DNA of 64,000 nt. Origin: Ureibacillus manganicus DSM 26584 (GTDB lineage: Bacteria > Bacillota > Bacilli > Bacillales_A > Planococcaceae). Below, in pieces: positions 1 through 11,231 of the stretch. Made by a program: the position numbers and the translations under genes. Numbering within the stretch: the stretch's first letter is position 1; the number at the start of each line of letters is the position of its first letter. Under the pieces are notes generated by a model. That model was not told where the DNA came from, did no database searches, and worked only from the letters and a program-made list of their open reading frames with translations. The stretch lies in the NCBI RefSeq assembly GCF_000772945.1, contig NZ_JPVN01000004.1, positions 62,001-126,000 of the forward strand, read 5' to 3'.

Positions 1-2
1 GA

Positions 3-45
3 AAAACACGATTTTTCGCCAATGATAGCGAAAATCGATGTTTTT
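3..45 (-). terminator. intrinsic terminator after rpoC
   Basis: Read on the minus strand, a stem of about 10 bp (CGATTTTCGC pairing with GCGAAAAATCG) is followed by GTGTTTTTC. It lies about 95 nt past the rpoC stop and probably ends the rpoB-rpoC transcript, or attenuates entry into the genes beyond the left edge. Confidence 0.55.
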
Positions 46-91
46 CTTATGCGGATTTCCATAAAAGCTTAAATTAACTATCCGCGATTAA

Positions 92-120
92 ATTCCAAGG
101 AGAAAGTTTCTCCTTGGAAT
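92..120 (-). terminator. perfect hairpin directly after rpoC
   Basis: A 29-nt perfect inverted repeat has 14-bp arms (ATTCCAAGGAGAAA) around a single central base and begins 18 nt past the rpoC stop. The following U-run is poor, so it may protect the 3' end or act together with the next hairpin rather than terminate alone. Confidence 0.5.
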
Positions 121-137
121 GATTTTATTCTATTTTA

Positions 138-3100
138 TTACTCAGCAGATGTAAGTTCTTCCATTGCATCTACTGAATCTTCTTTGATTTTAATTTGACG
201 GTAACGTTGCATACCTGTACCAGCAGGAACAAGTTTACCAATAATTACATTCTCTTTCAGACCAAGAAGCTCATCACGTTTACCTTTAATAGCAGCGTCT
301 GTTAACACACGAGTTGTTTCTTGGAATGACGCAGCAGATAAGAATGACTCAGTTTCAAGAGATGCTTTTGTAATACCAAGGATCACTGGGCGGCAAGTTG
401 CAGGTACTTTACCAGCAATAATTATTTCCTTGTTTGCTTCAGTAAATTGGTGGATATCTAGTAATGAACCTGGTAGTAAATCTGTGTCTCCTGCTTCAAT
501 AACGCGAACTTTACGAAGCATTTGACGCACCATTACTTCAATATGTTTGTCTCCAATTTCTACCCCTTGCATACGGTAAACTTTTTGTACTTCTTTTAAT
601 AAATACTCTTGTACTGTAGCAACATCTTTTACTTTTAAGAGTTGTTTTGGATCAATTGAACCTTCAGACAGAATTTGACCTGGGTTCACAAATTCACCAA
701 TTTGAACTTTTATACGAGCGTTATATGGTGCTTGGTATTTACGCGTTTCAATTTCGCCTTGAATTGTTATTTCTTTTAAGCCTTCACGAATTTCGTCAAT
801 TTCAATAACGTTACCTTTTATCTCTGAAATAACTGCTTGCCCTTTAGGATTACGAGCTTCAAAGATCTCTTGGATACGTGGAAGACCTTGTGTAATATCG
901 TTACCAGCAACCCCACCTGTATGGAATGTACGCATTGTTAACTGTGTACCAGGTTCACCAATCGATTGAGCTGCAATAATACCTACTGCTTCTCCTACTT
1001 CGACTTCTTCACCTGTTGCTAAGTTGATACCATAACATTTTTTACATACACCATGTTTTGTGTTACATGTGAATGCAGAACGAATTGTCACTTCTTCAAT
1101 ACCAGCATCTATAATTACACGAGTAACATCTTGTGTAATTAACGCATTGCGTTCAACGATTACCTCACCTGTTTCAGGATGGTAAATCGTTTTCTTCGCA
1201 TGACGGCCCTCAATACGCTCATCAAGACCTTCAATAATTTCAGATCCTTCTCTTAATGCGCCGATAGTTAATCCACGGTCTGTTCCACAATCGTCTTCAC
1301 GAACGATAACATCTTGTGCAACGTCTACTAAACGACGAGTTAAGTAACCAGAGTCAGCTGTTTTTAATGCTGTATCGGCAAGACCTTTACGAGCACCATG
1401 CGTCGAGATGAAGTATTCCAATACCGTTAAACCTTCACGGAATGAAGATTTGATTGGAAGTTCGATAATACGACCAGCCGGGTTGGCCATAAGACCACGC
1501 ATACCAGCAAGCTGAGTAAAGTTAGATGCGTTACCACGGGCACCAGAGTCACTCATCATGAAGATTGGGTTTGTTTTTGGTAAAGAGCCCATAAGTTTAG
1601 ACTGGATTTCATCTTTTGCTGCTGACCAGCTAGAGATTACTCGGTCGTAACGTTCTTCTTCAGTAATCAGACCTCGACGGAATTGTACAGTTACTTTATC
1701 AACTTTTTTCTGCGCTTCTTCTAGGATTTCACCTTTATTCGGTAATACCACGATATCAGATACACCTACAGTGATACCTGCTTTTGTTGAGTATTTAAAT
1801 CCTAAGTCCTTCATACGGTCAAGCATTTTAGACGTTTCTGTAATGTGGAAACGCTTGAACACTTCCGCAATGATACTACCTAAGAATTTTTTACGGAATG
1901 GGTTAATTAATGGAGCATCATCAAAGTGTTTTTTCAACACAGTTTGACGTTGAACAGTGATTTTTTCTTGTTCAGATAATGCACTGTATCCTTCGCTTGC
2001 TTCCACTTCTTTTAATAACTCATCTTCAATTCTTAAGTTAGTGAAATATTTATCTGGAGTTCTTTGCTCTAGATTGTATTCTGTTGGCTCATTGATATAA
2101 GGGAATGTTTCAGGAAGAATTTCGTTGAAAATTACCTTACCAACAGTAGTAATTAAGAACATTTGATTTTGTTCTTCAGTAAATGTTTGGTTGTTTAATG
2201 AACTAGCCTTAACTGCAATACGAGTGTGTAAATGTACATGACCAGTTTGATATGCAATTAACACTTCGTTTGGTCCATAGAAGACAGCACCTTCACCGCG
2301 TGCCCCTTCACGTTCTAGAGTTAAGTAATAGTTTCCTAATACCATATCTTGTGAAGGTGTAACAACCGGTTTTCCATCTTTAGGGTTAAGGATGTTTTGT
2401 GCAGCTAACATTAATAGTCTCGCTTCAGCTTGAGCTTCTGCAGAAAGTGGTACGTGAACCGCCATTTGGTCACCATCGAAGTCAGCGTTATAAGCTGTAC
2501 ATACTAGAGGGTGAAGACGAATTGCACGACCTTCAACTAATGTTGGTTCGAACGCTTGAATACCAAGTCGGTGTAATGTCGGTGCACGGTTTAGTAAAAC
2601 TGGGTGCTCACGAATGACATCTTCTAACACATCCCAAACTTCGTTGTGTAGACGTTCGATTTTTCGTTTAGCGCTTTTAATGTTATGAGCTAAACCACGC
2701 TCAACTAGTTCTTTCATAACGAAAGGCTTGAATAATTCGATAGCCATTTCTTTTGGAAGACCACATTGATACATTTTTAAGTTTGGTCCTACTACGATAA
2801 CGGAACGACCTGAATAGTCTACTCGTTTACCAAGTAAGTTTTGACGGAAACGACCTTGTTTCCCTTTTAACATATGAGAAAGTGATTTTAAAGGACGGTT
2901 ACCTGGTCCAGTCACTGGGCGACCACGACGGCCATTGTCGATTAACGCATCAACTGCTTCTTGAAGCATACGTTTTTCGTTTTGAACGATGATGCTTGGA
3001 GCACCAAGATCCAGAAGACGTTTTAAACGATTGTTACGGTTAATTACACGACGATATAAATCGTTTAAGTCAGATGTTGCAAAACGACCACCATCTAATT

Positions 3101-3827
3101 GCACCATTGGACGAAGCTCAGGTGGAATTACTGGTAAAACATCTAAAATCATCCACTCTGGTTTGTTTCCAGAATTACGGAATGATTCAATTACCTCAAG
3201 ACGTTTAATCGCACGTGTACGACGTTGCCCTTGCGCCGTCTTCAATTCTTCTTTTAATAAAGATGTTTCATCTTCTAAATCAATTAGTTCTAGAAGTTTT
3301 TTAATCGCTTCAGCACCCATTGCAGCTTCGAAACTGTTACCGAATTTTTCACGGTATGCACGATACTCTTTTTCAGATAGTAGTTGTTTCTTTTCTAAAC
3401 TAGTACCTGCAGGATCGATTACTACATAAGAAGCAAAGTAAATTACTTCCTCTAAGGCACGAGGTGACATATCTAATATTAAGCCCATACGGCTTGGAAT
3501 CCCTTTGAAGTACCAAATATGTGAAACTGGCGCAGCTAATTCAATATGACCCATACGTTCGCGACGTACTTTTGCTCTAGTTACTTCAACACCACAACGG
3601 TCACAAACAACACCTTTATAGCGAACACGCTTGTATTTTCCGCAATGACATTCCCAATCTTTCGTTGGTCCGAAAATACGTTCACAGAAAAGTCCATCCT
3701 TTTCTGGTTTTAGCGTACGATAGTTAATCGTTTCTGGCTTTTTAACTTCCCCATAAGACCATGAACGGATTTTATCTGGTGAAGCTAAACCGATTTTCAT
3801 ATATTCAAATTCATTAACGTCTATCAA
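138..3827 (-). CDS. rpoC: DNA-directed RNA polymerase subunit beta'
   Basis: Largest subunit of RNA polymerase, 1229 aa, close to the usual Bacillus length of about 1200. The N-terminal zinc ribbon is visible at about residues 60-78 (Cys60, Cys62, Cys75, Cys78). The catalytic Mg-binding motif NADFDGDQM lies near residue 446, and the second zinc site has cysteines near 843 and 915-925 ([11 protein letters not shown]). It forms the active-site cleft with RpoB and follows rpoB in the same direction. The ATG start has an AGGGAGGTAGG ribosome site just upstream. No intein or frameshift is seen. Confidence 0.99.
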   Translation of the reverse strand: MIDVNEFEYMKIGLASPDKIRSWSYGEVKKPETINYRTLKPEKDGLFCERIFGPTKDWECHCGKYKRVRYKGVVCDRCGVEVTRAKVRRERMGHIELAAPVSHIWYFKGIPSRMGLILDMSPRALEEVIYFASYVVIDPAGTSLEKKQLLSEKEYRAYREKFGNSFEAAMGAEAIKKLLELIDLEDETSLLKEELKTAQGQRRTRAIKRLEVIESFRNSGNKPEWMILDVLPVIPPELRPMVQLDGGRFATSDLNDLYRRVINRNNRLKRLLDLGAPSIIVQNEKRMLQEAVDALIDNGRRGRPVTGPGNRPLKSLSHMLKGKQGRFRQNLLGKRVDYSGRSVIVVGPNLKMYQCGLPKEMAIELFKPFVMKELVERGLAHNIKSAKRKIERLHNEVWDVLEDVIREHPVLLNRAPTLHRLGIQAFEPTLVEGRAIRLHPLVCTAYNADFDGDQMAVHVPLSAEAQAEARLLMLAAQNILNPKDGKPVVTPSQDMVLGNYYLTLEREGARGEGAVFYGPNEVLIAYQTGHVHLHTRIAVKASSLNNQTFTEEQNQMFLITTVGKVIFNEILPETFPYINEPTEYNLEQRTPDKYFTNLRIEDELLKEVEASEGYSALSEQEKITVQRQTVLKKHFDDAPLINPFRKKFLGSIIAEVFKRFHITETSKMLDRMKDLGFKYSTKAGITVGVSDIVVLPNKGEILEEAQKKVDKVTVQFRRGLITEEERYDRVISSWSAAKDEIQSKLMGSLPKTNPIFMMSDSGARGNASNFTQLAGMRGLMANPAGRIIELPIKSSFREGLTVLEYFISTHGARKGLADTALKTADSGYLTRRLVDVAQDVIVREDDCGTDRGLTIGALREGSEIIEGLDERIEGRHAKKTIYHPETGEVIVERNALITQDVTRVIIDAGIEEVTIRSAFTCNTKHGVCKKCYGINLATGEEVEVGEAVGIIAAQSIGEPGTQLTMRTFHTGGVAGNDITQGLPRIQEIFEARNPKGQAVISEIKGNVIEIDEIREGLKEITIQGEIETRKYQAPYNARIKVQIGEFVNPGQILSEGSIDPKQLLKVKDVATVQEYLLKEVQKVYRMQGVEIGDKHIEVMVRQMLRKVRVIEAGDTDLLPGSLLDIHQFTEANKEIIIAGKVPATCRPVILGITKASLETESFLSAASFQETTRVLTDAAIKGKRDELLGLKENVIIGKLVPAGTGMQRYRQIKIKEDSVDAMEELTSAE

Positions 3828-3930
3828 GGAGCCTACCTCCCTTTAGTATAAGTCCTTTGACTCTCTTTTCGAAGCTCGACATCGATTGCAAAATGTATTC
3901 TTTTGCTCTATATAAACAAAAATGTTAGTT

Positions 3931-3958
3931 GCATCAGGCAAATTTTACGCCTGATGCA
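3931..3958 (-). promoter_or_regulatory. hairpin in the rpoB-rpoC spacer
   Basis: A perfect 9-bp inverted repeat, GCATCAGGC / GCCTGATGC, has a 10-nt AT-rich loop and starts 9 nt past the rpoB stop. No U-run follows on the minus strand, so a processing or stabilising hairpin is more likely than a terminator. The 139-nt spacer holds no gene. Confidence 0.5.
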
Positions 3959-3966
3959 TACTATTT

Positions 3967-6900
3967 TTATTCAAATGATTCTACTTTATCTTCTTCTTTA
4001 TCGTTAGGCGGTAAAATATTTAGCGCATCCGCTGGTTGAAGGTCTTCTTCATCATCAAGATCACGAAGTTCAACTTCTTCATCGTTCACAGTTAACATTT
4101 TCACATCTAAACCTAAAGATTGAAGTTCTTTAATTAATACTTTGAAGGATTCAGGAACACCTGGTTCTGGAACACTTTCACCTTTAACAATCGCTTCGTA
4201 AGTTTTAACACGTCCAACAACGTCATCCGATTTAATTGTTAAAATTTCTTGAAGTGTATAAGCAGCACCGTATGCCTCTAATGCCCAAACCTCCATCTCT
4301 CCGAAACGTTGCCCACCAAATTGCGCTTTACCACCAAGTGGCTGTTGCGTAACAAGTGAGTAAGGTCCTGTTGAACGAGCATGTAACTTATCATCAACCA
4401 TGTGTGCAAGTTTAATCATATACATGATCCCTACAGATACACGGTTATCAAATGGTTCACCAGAACGTCCATCATACAGGATTGTTTTACCGTCACGGTT
4501 CATACCAGCTTCTTCCATTGTCTCCCAAACATCTTCTTCGTTTGCTCCGTCAAATACCGGCGAGGCCATATGAACACCTAAGTAACGGGCAGCCATACCT
4601 AAGTGAAGCTCTAAAACTTGTCCGATGTTCATACGAGATGGTACCCCAAGTGGGTTTAACATGATATCTACTGGAGTTCCGTCTGGCATAAACGGCATAT
4701 CTTCTTCAGGTAAAATTCTTGAGATTACCCCTTTGTTACCGTGACGTCCGGCCATTTTGTCCCCTACGCGAATTTTACGTTTTTGAACAATATAAACACG
4801 AACTAACTGGTTAACACCTGGTGGTAATTCGTCACCGTCTTCACGGTTAAAGACTTTAACATCAAGTACGATACCACCTGCACCGTGAGGTACACGTAAT
4901 GAAGTATCTCGAACTTCACGTGCTTTCTCACCAAAGATTGCATGTAATAATCGTTCTTCAGCTGTTAACTCTGTAACCCCTTTAGGTGTTACTTTACCTA
5001 CAAGAATATCACCATCACGAACTTCAGCACCAATTCGGATAATACCACGATCATCCAAGTTACGTAGTGCATCTTCACCAACGTTTGGAATATCACGTGT
5101 AATTTCTTCTGGCCCTAATTTTGTATCACGAGACTCAGATTCATATTCTTCAATATGAACAGAAGTATAAACGTCATCACGAACAAGTCTTTCATTCATA
5201 ATAACGGCATCTTCATAGTTAAATCCTTCCCAAGTCATGAAAGCAACAAGTACGTTACGACCTAGAGCAAGTTCGCCTAATTCCATAGATGGTCCATCAG
5301 CTAAAATGTCAAGAGGTTTAACGCGATCGCCAACCTTTACAATTGGACGTTGGTTAATAGAAGTACCATGGTTTGAACGAGTAAATTTTTGAAGCTTATA
5401 TTTTACTAATTCACCTTTTACCTCTTTACCATCGATTTCTTCGATACGACGAACATGAATTGAACGCGCTTCTACATGTTCAACAATTCCATTGTGTTTA
5501 CAAACTACTGCAGCACCTGAGTCACGAGCATCTACATGTTCCATACCCGTTCCAACAAATGGAGCTTCAGGGTTTAATAATGGAACCGCTTGACGTTGCA
5601 TGTTCGCACCCATTAACGCACGGTTTGAGTCGTCATTTTCCAAGAAAGGTATACATGCTGTCGCAGCTGATACTACTTGTTTTGGAGAAACATCCATATA
5701 GTCAACACGGTCTCTTTTAAATACTGTGTTGTCACCACGGAAACGTCCTAATACTTCTTCATTAGTAAATGCTCCATCTGGATCTAATGGTGAGTTTGCT
5801 TGAGCAACAATATAGTTATCTTCTTCATCAGCAGTTAAATAGTCAATTCGCGCTGTAACTTTACCAGTTTCAGGATCTACTCGACGATATGGCGTTTCAA
5901 TGAAACCAAATTTATTTACTTTTGCATATGATGAAAGTGAGTTAATTAACCCGATATTCGGTCCCTCTGGAGTTTCAATTGGACACATACGACCATAGTG
6001 AGAGTAGTGAACGTCACGTACTTCCATACCAGCACGTTCTCTCGTTAAACCACCAGGTCCTAACGCAGAAAGACGTCGTTTATGTGTTAACTCTGCTAAA
6101 GGATTTGTTTGGTCCATGAATTGTGATAATTGAGAGCTACCAAAGAACTCTTTAATAGACGCAATTACAGGACGAATATTAATAAGTTGTTGTGGAACGA
6201 TTGAAGCAGTGTCGTTGATTGACATACGTTCACGAACAACACGTTCCATACGGGATAAACCGATACGGAATTGGTTTTGTAACAATTCACCTACAGAACG
6301 TAAGCGACGGTTACCTAAATGATCGATATCATCAGTGTTTCCAATGCCATGTAGTAGGTTAAAGAAATAAGACATTGAAGCAAGAATATCCGCAGGAGCT
6401 AAATTCTTCACTTCTTCATCTACATAAGCATTTGAAATAACATTAATTTCTTTTTGTGCTTCATCATTTGGTGCAAAAATCTTAATGGATTGTACAGTTA
6501 TATCTTCTTCTAGTACGCCACCAACTTGTGATAACGTGCGGAATCCAATACCGTTTTCCAAATAAGGAATTAAACGATCCAAGTTACGACGATCTAATAC
6601 CGTACCTTTTTCAACAAGAATTTCACCTGTCTCTGGATCTACAAGAGTTTCTGCAACCGTTTGGTTAAATAAACGGTTTTTGATGTGAAGCTTTTTATTC
6701 ATTTTATAACGTCCAACATTCGCTAAATCATAACGTTTAGCATCGAAGAAACGGGAATATAATAAACTTTTCGCGCTATCTACTGTAGGTGGCTCACCTG
6801 GACGTAGACGCTCATAAATTTCTAATAATGCTTTTTCAGTGCTGTCAGTATTATCTTTTTCTAGGGTATTACGTAAATATTCGTTATCACCTAAAATATC

Positions 6901-7533
6901 GATAATCTCTTGGTCTGAACCAAAACCTAAAGCACGTAGTAGAACCGTTGCAGGAAGTTTACGTGTACGATCAATACGTACATAGACAACATCTTTTGCA
7001 TCCGTTTCATACTCAAGCCATGCTCCACGGTTTGGAATAACCGTTGCACCGAAGCCTTTTTTACCATTTTTATCTGTTTTATCGTGGAAGTATACACTTG
7101 GTGAACGTACTAACTGGGATACAATTACACGTTCTGCCCCATTAATAACGAAAGTACCTACTTCTGTCATTAACGGGAAATCTCCCATGAACACATCTTG
7201 CTCTTTTACCTCATCTGTTTCTTTGTTATGCAGGCGCACCTTTACTCGTAATGGTGCTGCATAAGTTACGTCTCGCTCTTTACACTCATCTACATCATAC
7301 TTAGGTTCACCTAAAGTATAATCGATGAATTCAAGCGAAAGATTACCAGTAAAATCTTCGATCGGCGAAATGTCACGGAACATTTCACGCAATCCTTCTT
7401 CAAGGAACCACTCGTAAGATGCTGTTTGGATTTCGATTAAATTCGGAAGCTCCAGCACCTCTTTAATACGCGCAAAGCTTCTACGCTGGCGGTGTTGTCC
7501 GTACTGAACTAGTTGACCCGTCAACTTATTCAC
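3967..7533 (-). CDS. rpoB: DNA-directed RNA polymerase subunit beta
   Basis: Second-largest RNA polymerase subunit, 1188 aa, a normal length for Bacillales. The rifampicin-binding segment at about residues 466-497 ([20 protein letters not shown] followed by [11 protein letters not shown]) is wild type, so no classic rifampicin-resistance change is seen. The conserved [10 protein letters not shown] region lies in the C-terminal half. The tail is acidic ([13 protein letters not shown] and onward). The gene lies between ybxB and rpoC, all on the minus strand. Confidence 0.99.
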   Translation of the reverse strand: MNKLTGQLVQYGQHRQRRSFARIKEVLELPNLIEIQTASYEWFLEEGLREMFRDISPIEDFTGNLSLEFIDYTLGEPKYDVDECKERDVTYAAPLRVKVRLHNKETDEVKEQDVFMGDFPLMTEVGTFVINGAERVIVSQLVRSPSVYFHDKTDKNGKKGFGATVIPNRGAWLEYETDAKDVVYVRIDRTRKLPATVLLRALGFGSDQEIIDILGDNEYLRNTLEKDNTDSTEKALLEIYERLRPGEPPTVDSAKSLLYSRFFDAKRYDLANVGRYKMNKKLHIKNRLFNQTVAETLVDPETGEILVEKGTVLDRRNLDRLIPYLENGIGFRTLSQVGGVLEEDITVQSIKIFAPNDEAQKEINVISNAYVDEEVKNLAPADILASMSYFFNLLHGIGNTDDIDHLGNRRLRSVGELLQNQFRIGLSRMERVVRERMSINDTASIVPQQLINIRPVIASIKEFFGSSQLSQFMDQTNPLAELTHKRRLSALGPGGLTRERAGMEVRDVHYSHYGRMCPIETPEGPNIGLINSLSSYAKVNKFGFIETPYRRVDPETGKVTARIDYLTADEEDNYIVAQANSPLDPDGAFTNEEVLGRFRGDNTVFKRDRVDYMDVSPKQVVSAATACIPFLENDDSNRALMGANMQRQAVPLLNPEAPFVGTGMEHVDARDSGAAVVCKHNGIVEHVEARSIHVRRIEEIDGKEVKGELVKYKLQKFTRSNHGTSINQRPIVKVGDRVKPLDILADGPSMELGELALGRNVLVAFMTWEGFNYEDAVIMNERLVRDDVYTSVHIEEYESESRDTKLGPEEITRDIPNVGEDALRNLDDRGIIRIGAEVRDGDILVGKVTPKGVTELTAEERLLHAIFGEKAREVRDTSLRVPHGAGGIVLDVKVFNREDGDELPPGVNQLVRVYIVQKRKIRVGDKMAGRHGNKGVISRILPEEDMPFMPDGTPVDIMLNPLGVPSRMNIGQVLELHLGMAARYLGVHMASPVFDGANEEDVWETMEEAGMNRDGKTILYDGRSGEPFDNRVSVGIMYMIKLAHMVDDKLHARSTGPYSLVTQQPLGGKAQFGGQRFGEMEVWALEAYGAAYTLQEILTIKSDDVVGRVKTYEAIVKGESVPEPGVPESFKVLIKELQSLGLDVKMLTVNDEEVELRDLDDEEDLQPADALNILPPNDKEEDKVESFE

Positions 7534-7595
7534 CCCTCATTAAAGCGATAATAGGTCTTTGCAAAATCATCAATTTAGTGTATGATTTCCAAAGA

Positions 7596-7632
7596 CAAAA
7601 AGAAAACGAGACTTTTCTTTGACCTCATTTTC
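7596..7632 (-). terminator. attenuator-like terminator upstream of rpoB
   Basis: On the minus strand GAAAATGAG pairs with CTCGTTTTC (one G-U pair) across a 13-nt loop and is followed at once by TTTTTGTC. It lies between the ybxB stop and the rpoB start, so it could end the upstream transcript partially and set the rpoBC level. Confidence 0.5.
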
Positions 7633-7776
7633 GGTTAAACTAAACTTATCCATGGCAAGTATACCCACCAAATTGGAACTGCATACAAATGGGCATACTA
7701 CCACAAAATAATAATTTTGCATTTTATTATGTTATCATAGGCAATTTGTCAAGTCAATATTTTATACAATTCTGCC

Positions 7777-8379
7777 TTATTTTTTTGCTTTTATTATCCA
7801 ATAGCCCTTTTTCTTCTCAACTATTTCAACTTCAGCAAATTTTTCTTCTAAATGTGCTACTGTCGATGGTGCACCCTGTTTCTTTTGAATAACAACCCAT
7901 AACTCCCCATTTGGTACAAGTTTCTCATAAGCTCCATCATAAAACTTAAAAACAACTTCTTTACCAGCTCTTATCGGTGGATTTGTTAGGATTGCGGAAG
8001 CTTTCACTTCTTGATCAACAGCTGTTACGCCATCACTTTCAAATATTCGTACATTTTGAATTCCGTTTCTTTCAGCATTCATTTTAGCTAAGTTAATCGC
8101 TCTTTCATTGACATCCATCATGTAGACAATACGATTTGGGTATTGTTTTGCCATCGTTAAACCAATAGGTCCATAACCGCAGCCAATATCGAAAATTGCT
8201 CCGTCTACCTCTGGCATTTGAAAAGCTTCGATTAAAGTACGGGATCCAAAATCTACTTCGCTTTTACTGAATACGCCACTATCCGTTTCAAATTGAAACG
8301 AGTGTCCAAGTAGATTGAAATTCCATTGGCGTGGCTTACTTTCTATTTGAGGCTTTTTTGAATAGTAATGTTCAGACAT
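7777..8379 (-). CDS. ybxB: class I SAM-dependent methyltransferase (RsmC/YbxB-like)
   Basis: A 200-aa Rossmann methyltransferase of the RsmC-like (MTS) group, which act on rRNA guanine N2 in characterised members; the target here is inferred. SAM motif I is GAIFDIGCGYGPIG at about residues 58-71. Motif IV is the NPPIRAGK sequence typical of base N-methyltransferases, near residue 134. Its place between rplL and rpoB matches ybxB in Bacillus. A GAGGAGG site precedes the ATG. It is shorter than E. coli RsmC because it lacks the N-terminal duplicated domain. Confidence 0.85.
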   Translation of the reverse strand: MSEHYYSKKPQIESKPRQWNFNLLGHSFQFETDSGVFSKSEVDFGSRTLIEAFQMPEVDGAIFDIGCGYGPIGLTMAKQYPNRIVYMMDVNERAINLAKMNAERNGIQNVRIFESDGVTAVDQEVKASAILTNPPIRAGKEVVFKFYDGAYEKLVPNGELWVVIQKKQGAPSTVAHLEEKFAEVEIVEKKKGYWIIKAKK

Positions 8380-8533
8380 TTACGCCCTCCTCGGGATAAA
8401 GTGAAACTTTCAACTAGTGGAGTCACCCCCACTAATTGATTGTTCAACTAATCTGGGTGTTTGCGACTGCAGTCTCCCATCTACACAAGAGTTTGAGTGA
8501 CGCATTACGAACGCTTTCACCGGGGGAAATGAA
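8380..8533 (-). other. rplL-ybxB spacer, GC-richer and possibly structured
   Basis: This 150-nt stretch holds no ORF. On the minus strand it has several short inverted repeats, including TTAGTGGGGGTGA with CTCCACTAG and the self-complementary GACTGCAGTC, and it is less AT-rich than other spacers here. It could be an untranslated leader of ybxB. No known riboswitch family was recognised. Confidence 0.3.
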
Positions 8534-8534
8534 G

Positions 8535-8562
8535 AAAGCTCGTCAAATACAAGACGAGCTTT
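8535..8562 (-). terminator. rplL terminator
   Basis: A perfect 10-bp stem AAAGCTCGTC / GACGAGCTTT with an 8-nt loop is followed by CTTCATTTCC on the minus strand. It ends the rplJ-rplL unit about 70 nt past the rplL stop; the imperfect U-run may allow read-through to ybxB-rpoBC. Confidence 0.7.
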
Positions 8563-8630
8563 TAGGCTTCAAACGTAACATATATATTAATGTTAATCGA
8601 TTGAAGCCTTAACTTTAATAGAAAAAATTA

Positions 8631-8993
8631 TTATTTAACTTCTACAGAAGCGCCAACTTCTTCAATTTTAGCTTTGATTGTTTCAGCTTCTTCTTTAGAT
8701 ACGCCTTCTTTTAATGCTTTTGGAGCATTGTCAACTAATTCTTTAGCTTCTTTTAAGCCAAGACCAGTTAATTCACGTACTACTTTAATAACTTTAATTT
8801 TTTGGTCACCAGCGCTAGCAAGGATTACATCAAATTCAGTTTTTTCTTCTTCAGCAGCTGCACCGCCACCTGCTACTACTGCTACTGGAGCAGCAGCTGT
8901 TACACCAAATTCTTCTTCAATTGCTTTTACTAAATCGTTTAATTCAAGAACTGTCATAGTTTTGATAGCTTCTAAGATTTGCTCTTTGCTCAT
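8631..8993 (-). CDS. rplL: 50S ribosomal protein L7/L12
   Basis: 120-aa stalk protein that recruits translation GTPases to the ribosome. The N-terminal dimerisation helix ([20 protein letters not shown]) is followed by an Ala/Gly-rich hinge at about residues 33-50 ([16 protein letters not shown]). The globular C-terminal domain has the conserved [28 protein letters not shown] ribosome site lies just upstream of the ATG. It is downstream of rplJ in the usual L10-L12 pair, with many copies made through the strong translation signal. Confidence 0.98.
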   Translation of the reverse strand: MSKEQILEAIKTMTVLELNDLVKAIEEEFGVTAAAPVAVVAGGGAAAEEEKTEFDVILASAGDQKIKVIKVVRELTGLGLKEAKELVDNAPKALKEGVSKEEAETIKAKIEEVGASVEVK

Positions 8994-9068
8994 TATTATT
9001 TCCTCCTATGGAATGTTTTAGTTTAGGCCGATCGCCTTTTGTTTAATTTAAAGTTTAAGCGCTGTAAA

Positions 9069-9572
9069 TTAAGCACCTTGTTCTTCTTTTTGTTCTGCAA
9101 CTGCTTTTGTAGCAAGAGCGAAGTTGCGGATTGGCGCTTGAAGTACTGATAAAAGCATAGATAGTAGACCTTCGCGAGATGGAAGTTCTGCAAGAGCTTT
9201 AACGTCTTCAGCAGTTGAAACATTACCTTCAATGATACCTGCTTTAATTTCTAAAGCATCGTTCTTTTTAGCGAAATCGTTGATGATTTTCGCTGGAGCT
9301 ACAACGTCTTCTTTTGAAAACGCAATTGCGTTTGGTCCAGTTAATACAGCGTTGATTCCTTCTACGCCTGCGATTTCAGCAGCACGACGAGTTAAAGTGT
9401 TTTTGTAAACTTTGAACTCAACACCAGCTTCACGTAATTGTTTACGTAATTCTGTTACTTGAGCTACTGTTAACCCACGGTAGTCAACTACCACTACTGA
9501 TGAAGCAGATTGGAATTTCTCAGCGATCTCTTGAACGTGAACTTTTTTAGTTTCGATAGCTGCAATGCTCAT
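9069..9572 (-). CDS. rplJ: 50S ribosomal protein L10
   Basis: 167-aa protein that anchors the L7/L12 dimers to 23S rRNA. The N-terminal rRNA-binding part contains [20 protein letters not shown], and the C-terminal helix ([20 protein letters not shown]) carries L12 dimers. The ATG is preceded by TAGGAGGTG. It is the first gene after a recognisable L10 leader RNA, through which free L10-L12 represses its own synthesis in the known family. Typical Bacillus length is 166 aa. Confidence 0.98.
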   Translation of the reverse strand: MSIAAIETKKVHVQEIAEKFQSASSVVVVDYRGLTVAQVTELRKQLREAGVEFKVYKNTLTRRAAEIAGVEGINAVLTGPNAIAFSKEDVVAPAKIINDFAKKNDALEIKAGIIEGNVSTAEDVKALAELPSREGLLSMLLSVLQAPIRNFALATKAVAEQKEEQGA

Positions 9573-9599
9573 TTTGACACCTCCTATTAGAATGTCATT

Positions 9600-9760
9600 T
9601 ATACCGACAAAAGAAATGCCTCTACGTCAGTAGACATAGAGGCAGAAAGTCATCATCTTAAAAGAATCTGATTTCCGATGTCCTCGGTAGGATGATTAAG
9701 TGTCTTAGCACCCCTACTGTCTACGGTACAAATGGATGATTCACAACAGCATCCATCTTA
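9600..9760 (-). ncRNA. ribosomal protein L10 leader
   Basis: The structured 5' leader upstream of rplJ shows, on the minus strand, the family's GTAGACAGTAGGGGTGC segment and its partner ATCATCCTACCGAGG. It ends in an attenuator stem TGCCTCTATG / CGTAGAGGCA followed by TTTCTTTT (9609-9644). In the known family, L10(L12)4 binding favours the terminator. Position and sequence fit the family; the exact fold was not computed. Confidence 0.85.
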
Positions 9761-9783
9761 CCAAGGAAGCGGGCTGTTGTCAA
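9755..9783 (-). promoter_or_regulatory. sigma-A promoter for the L10 leader and rplJ-rplL
   Basis: On the minus strand a consensus -35 TTGACA (9778-9783), a 17-bp spacer and -10 TAAGAT (9755-9760) place the start of transcription just before the L10 leader. It lies about 28 bp past the rplA stop and makes rplJ-rplL independently transcribed. Confidence 0.85.
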
Positions 9784-9810
9784 CTATTTTAAAAAAATAG
9801 TTATAATTTA

Positions 9811-10503
9811 TTATTTCACACTAGAAGAATCCACTTTAATAGATGGACCCATAGTAGTTGTTACGTTAACTGATTTCATATAAGTTCCTTTAGCTGCAGC
9901 TGGTTTAGCTTTTTGAACTACGTCAAATACAGTAAGGAAGTTTTCTACTAATTTTTGTGTATCAAATGATACTTTACCGATTGGAGCATGGATGATACCA
10001 GCTTTGTCAGCACGGTATTCAACTTTACCAGCTTTAATTTCTTGGATTGCTTTAGTTACATCAAAAGTAACTGTTCCTGTTTTAGGGTTTGGCATTAAAC
10101 CTTTTGGTCCTAATACACGACCAAGTTTACCAACTTCACCCATCATATCAGGTGTAGCAACGATTACATCAAAGTCAAACCAACCTTGTTGGATTTTGTT
10201 GATGTACTCAGCATCGCCCACATAGTCAGCTCCAGCTGCTTCTGCTTCTTTAAGTTTTTCACCTTTAGCGAATACTAATACACGTTGAGTTTTACCAGTA
10301 CCGTTTGGAAGCACTACTGCACCACGGATTTGTTGGTCATTTTTACGAGTATCGATACCAAGTTTGAAAGCAACTTCAACTGTTGCATCAAATTTAACTG
10401 AGCTTGTTGCCTTCGCTAAAGCAATAGCTTCTTCAGCTGCATATACTTTAGAGCGGTCAACTAATTTAGCCGCTTCTTGCAGTCTTTTACCTTTTTTTGC
10501 CAT
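9811..10503 (-). CDS. rplA: 50S ribosomal protein L1
   Basis: 230-aa L1 stalk protein that helps release deacylated tRNA from the E site and, in many bacteria, represses its own operon. Conserved L1 segments are visible: [15 protein letters not shown], the [13 protein letters not shown] loop, and [15 protein letters not shown] near residue 130. A GGAGGAAAAATATA ribosome site precedes the ATG. It is transcribed with rplK, 122 nt upstream. Confidence 0.98.
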   Translation of the reverse strand: MAKKGKRLQEAAKLVDRSKVYAAEEAIALAKATSSVKFDATVEVAFKLGIDTRKNDQQIRGAVVLPNGTGKTQRVLVFAKGEKLKEAEAAGADYVGDAEYINKIQQGWFDFDVIVATPDMMGEVGKLGRVLGPKGLMPNPKTGTVTFDVTKAIQEIKAGKVEYRADKAGIIHAPIGKVSFDTQKLVENFLTVFDVVQKAKPAAAKGTYMKSVNVTTTMGPSIKVDSSSVK

Positions 10504-10625
10504 TATATTTTTCCTCCTTGATTGTGGTTGTAACGGATATTCCTCCCACGAATAGAGGTTGCGAGTCCTAGAGAACTTAACGCAACCTCATTAACAAAAA
10601 CTTTCTTCATCAAGTGTTTTGGGAA

Positions 10626-11051
10626 TTAGTCTTCGATTGTAATACCCATGCTTCGTGCAGTACCTTCAACCATCAACATAGCAGCTTCAACTGAAGCAGC
10701 GTTTAGGTCAGGCATTTTTTGTTCTGCGATTTCGCGAACTTTATCACGTTTAACCGTTGCAACTTTTTTACGGTTTGGTTCACCAGATCCTGATTGGATA
10801 CCTGCTGCTACTTTAAGTAATACTGCTGCAGGTGGCGTTTTTGTAATGAAAGTGAAAGAACGGTCTTCAAAAACTGTAATTTCAACTGGAATGATTAATC
10901 CAGCTTGATCAGCTGTACGAGCATTGAATTCCTTACAGAATCCCATGATATTAACACCTGCTTGACCTAATGCAGGACCAACCGGTGGCGCTGGGTTTGC
11001 TTTACCAGCAGGGATTTGAAGTTTTACGATTTTTATAACTTTTTTAGCCAC
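10626..11051 (-). CDS. rplK: 50S ribosomal protein L11
   Basis: L11 of the GTPase-associated centre, 141 aa from the GTG start at 11051. I chose that start over an upstream in-frame ATG at 11102 because AAGGAGG lies 6-9 nt before it, and the product [20 protein letters not shown] then has exactly the family length. The upstream 17 codons would add [17 protein letters not shown], which L11 never has. The proline-rich thiopeptide-binding segment [18 protein letters not shown] is intact. Confidence 0.97.
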   Translation of the reverse strand: MAKKVIKIVKLQIPAGKANPAPPVGPALGQAGVNIMGFCKEFNARTADQAGLIIPVEITVFEDRSFTFITKTPPAAVLLKVAAGIQSGSGEPNRKKVATVKRDKVREIAEQKMPDLNAASVEAAMLMVEGTARSMGITIED

Positions 11052-11231
11052 GAGACACACCTCCTTAAGTCCGTGATGTGGTAATTGGGTTGCCCCTCCC
11101 ACTCAATATCTGTCTGTCAGCTATTTGCCGATAACATTAACAATTTATGCAGACTATTAATTTGACAGTCTGACCTATGAAATGATATCACTTTTAAAAT
11201 GCATTAGCAAGTAAAAATATAATGAATATAA

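Noticed and set aside
2989-3429. 146-aa plus-strand ORF opposite rpoC
   Set aside because: It is antisense to conserved rpoC with no ribosome site; a shadow frame.
9023-9232. 69-aa ORF inside rplJ
   Set aside because: It is an alternate frame of rplJ running into the rplJ-rplL spacer; the L10 frame is certain.
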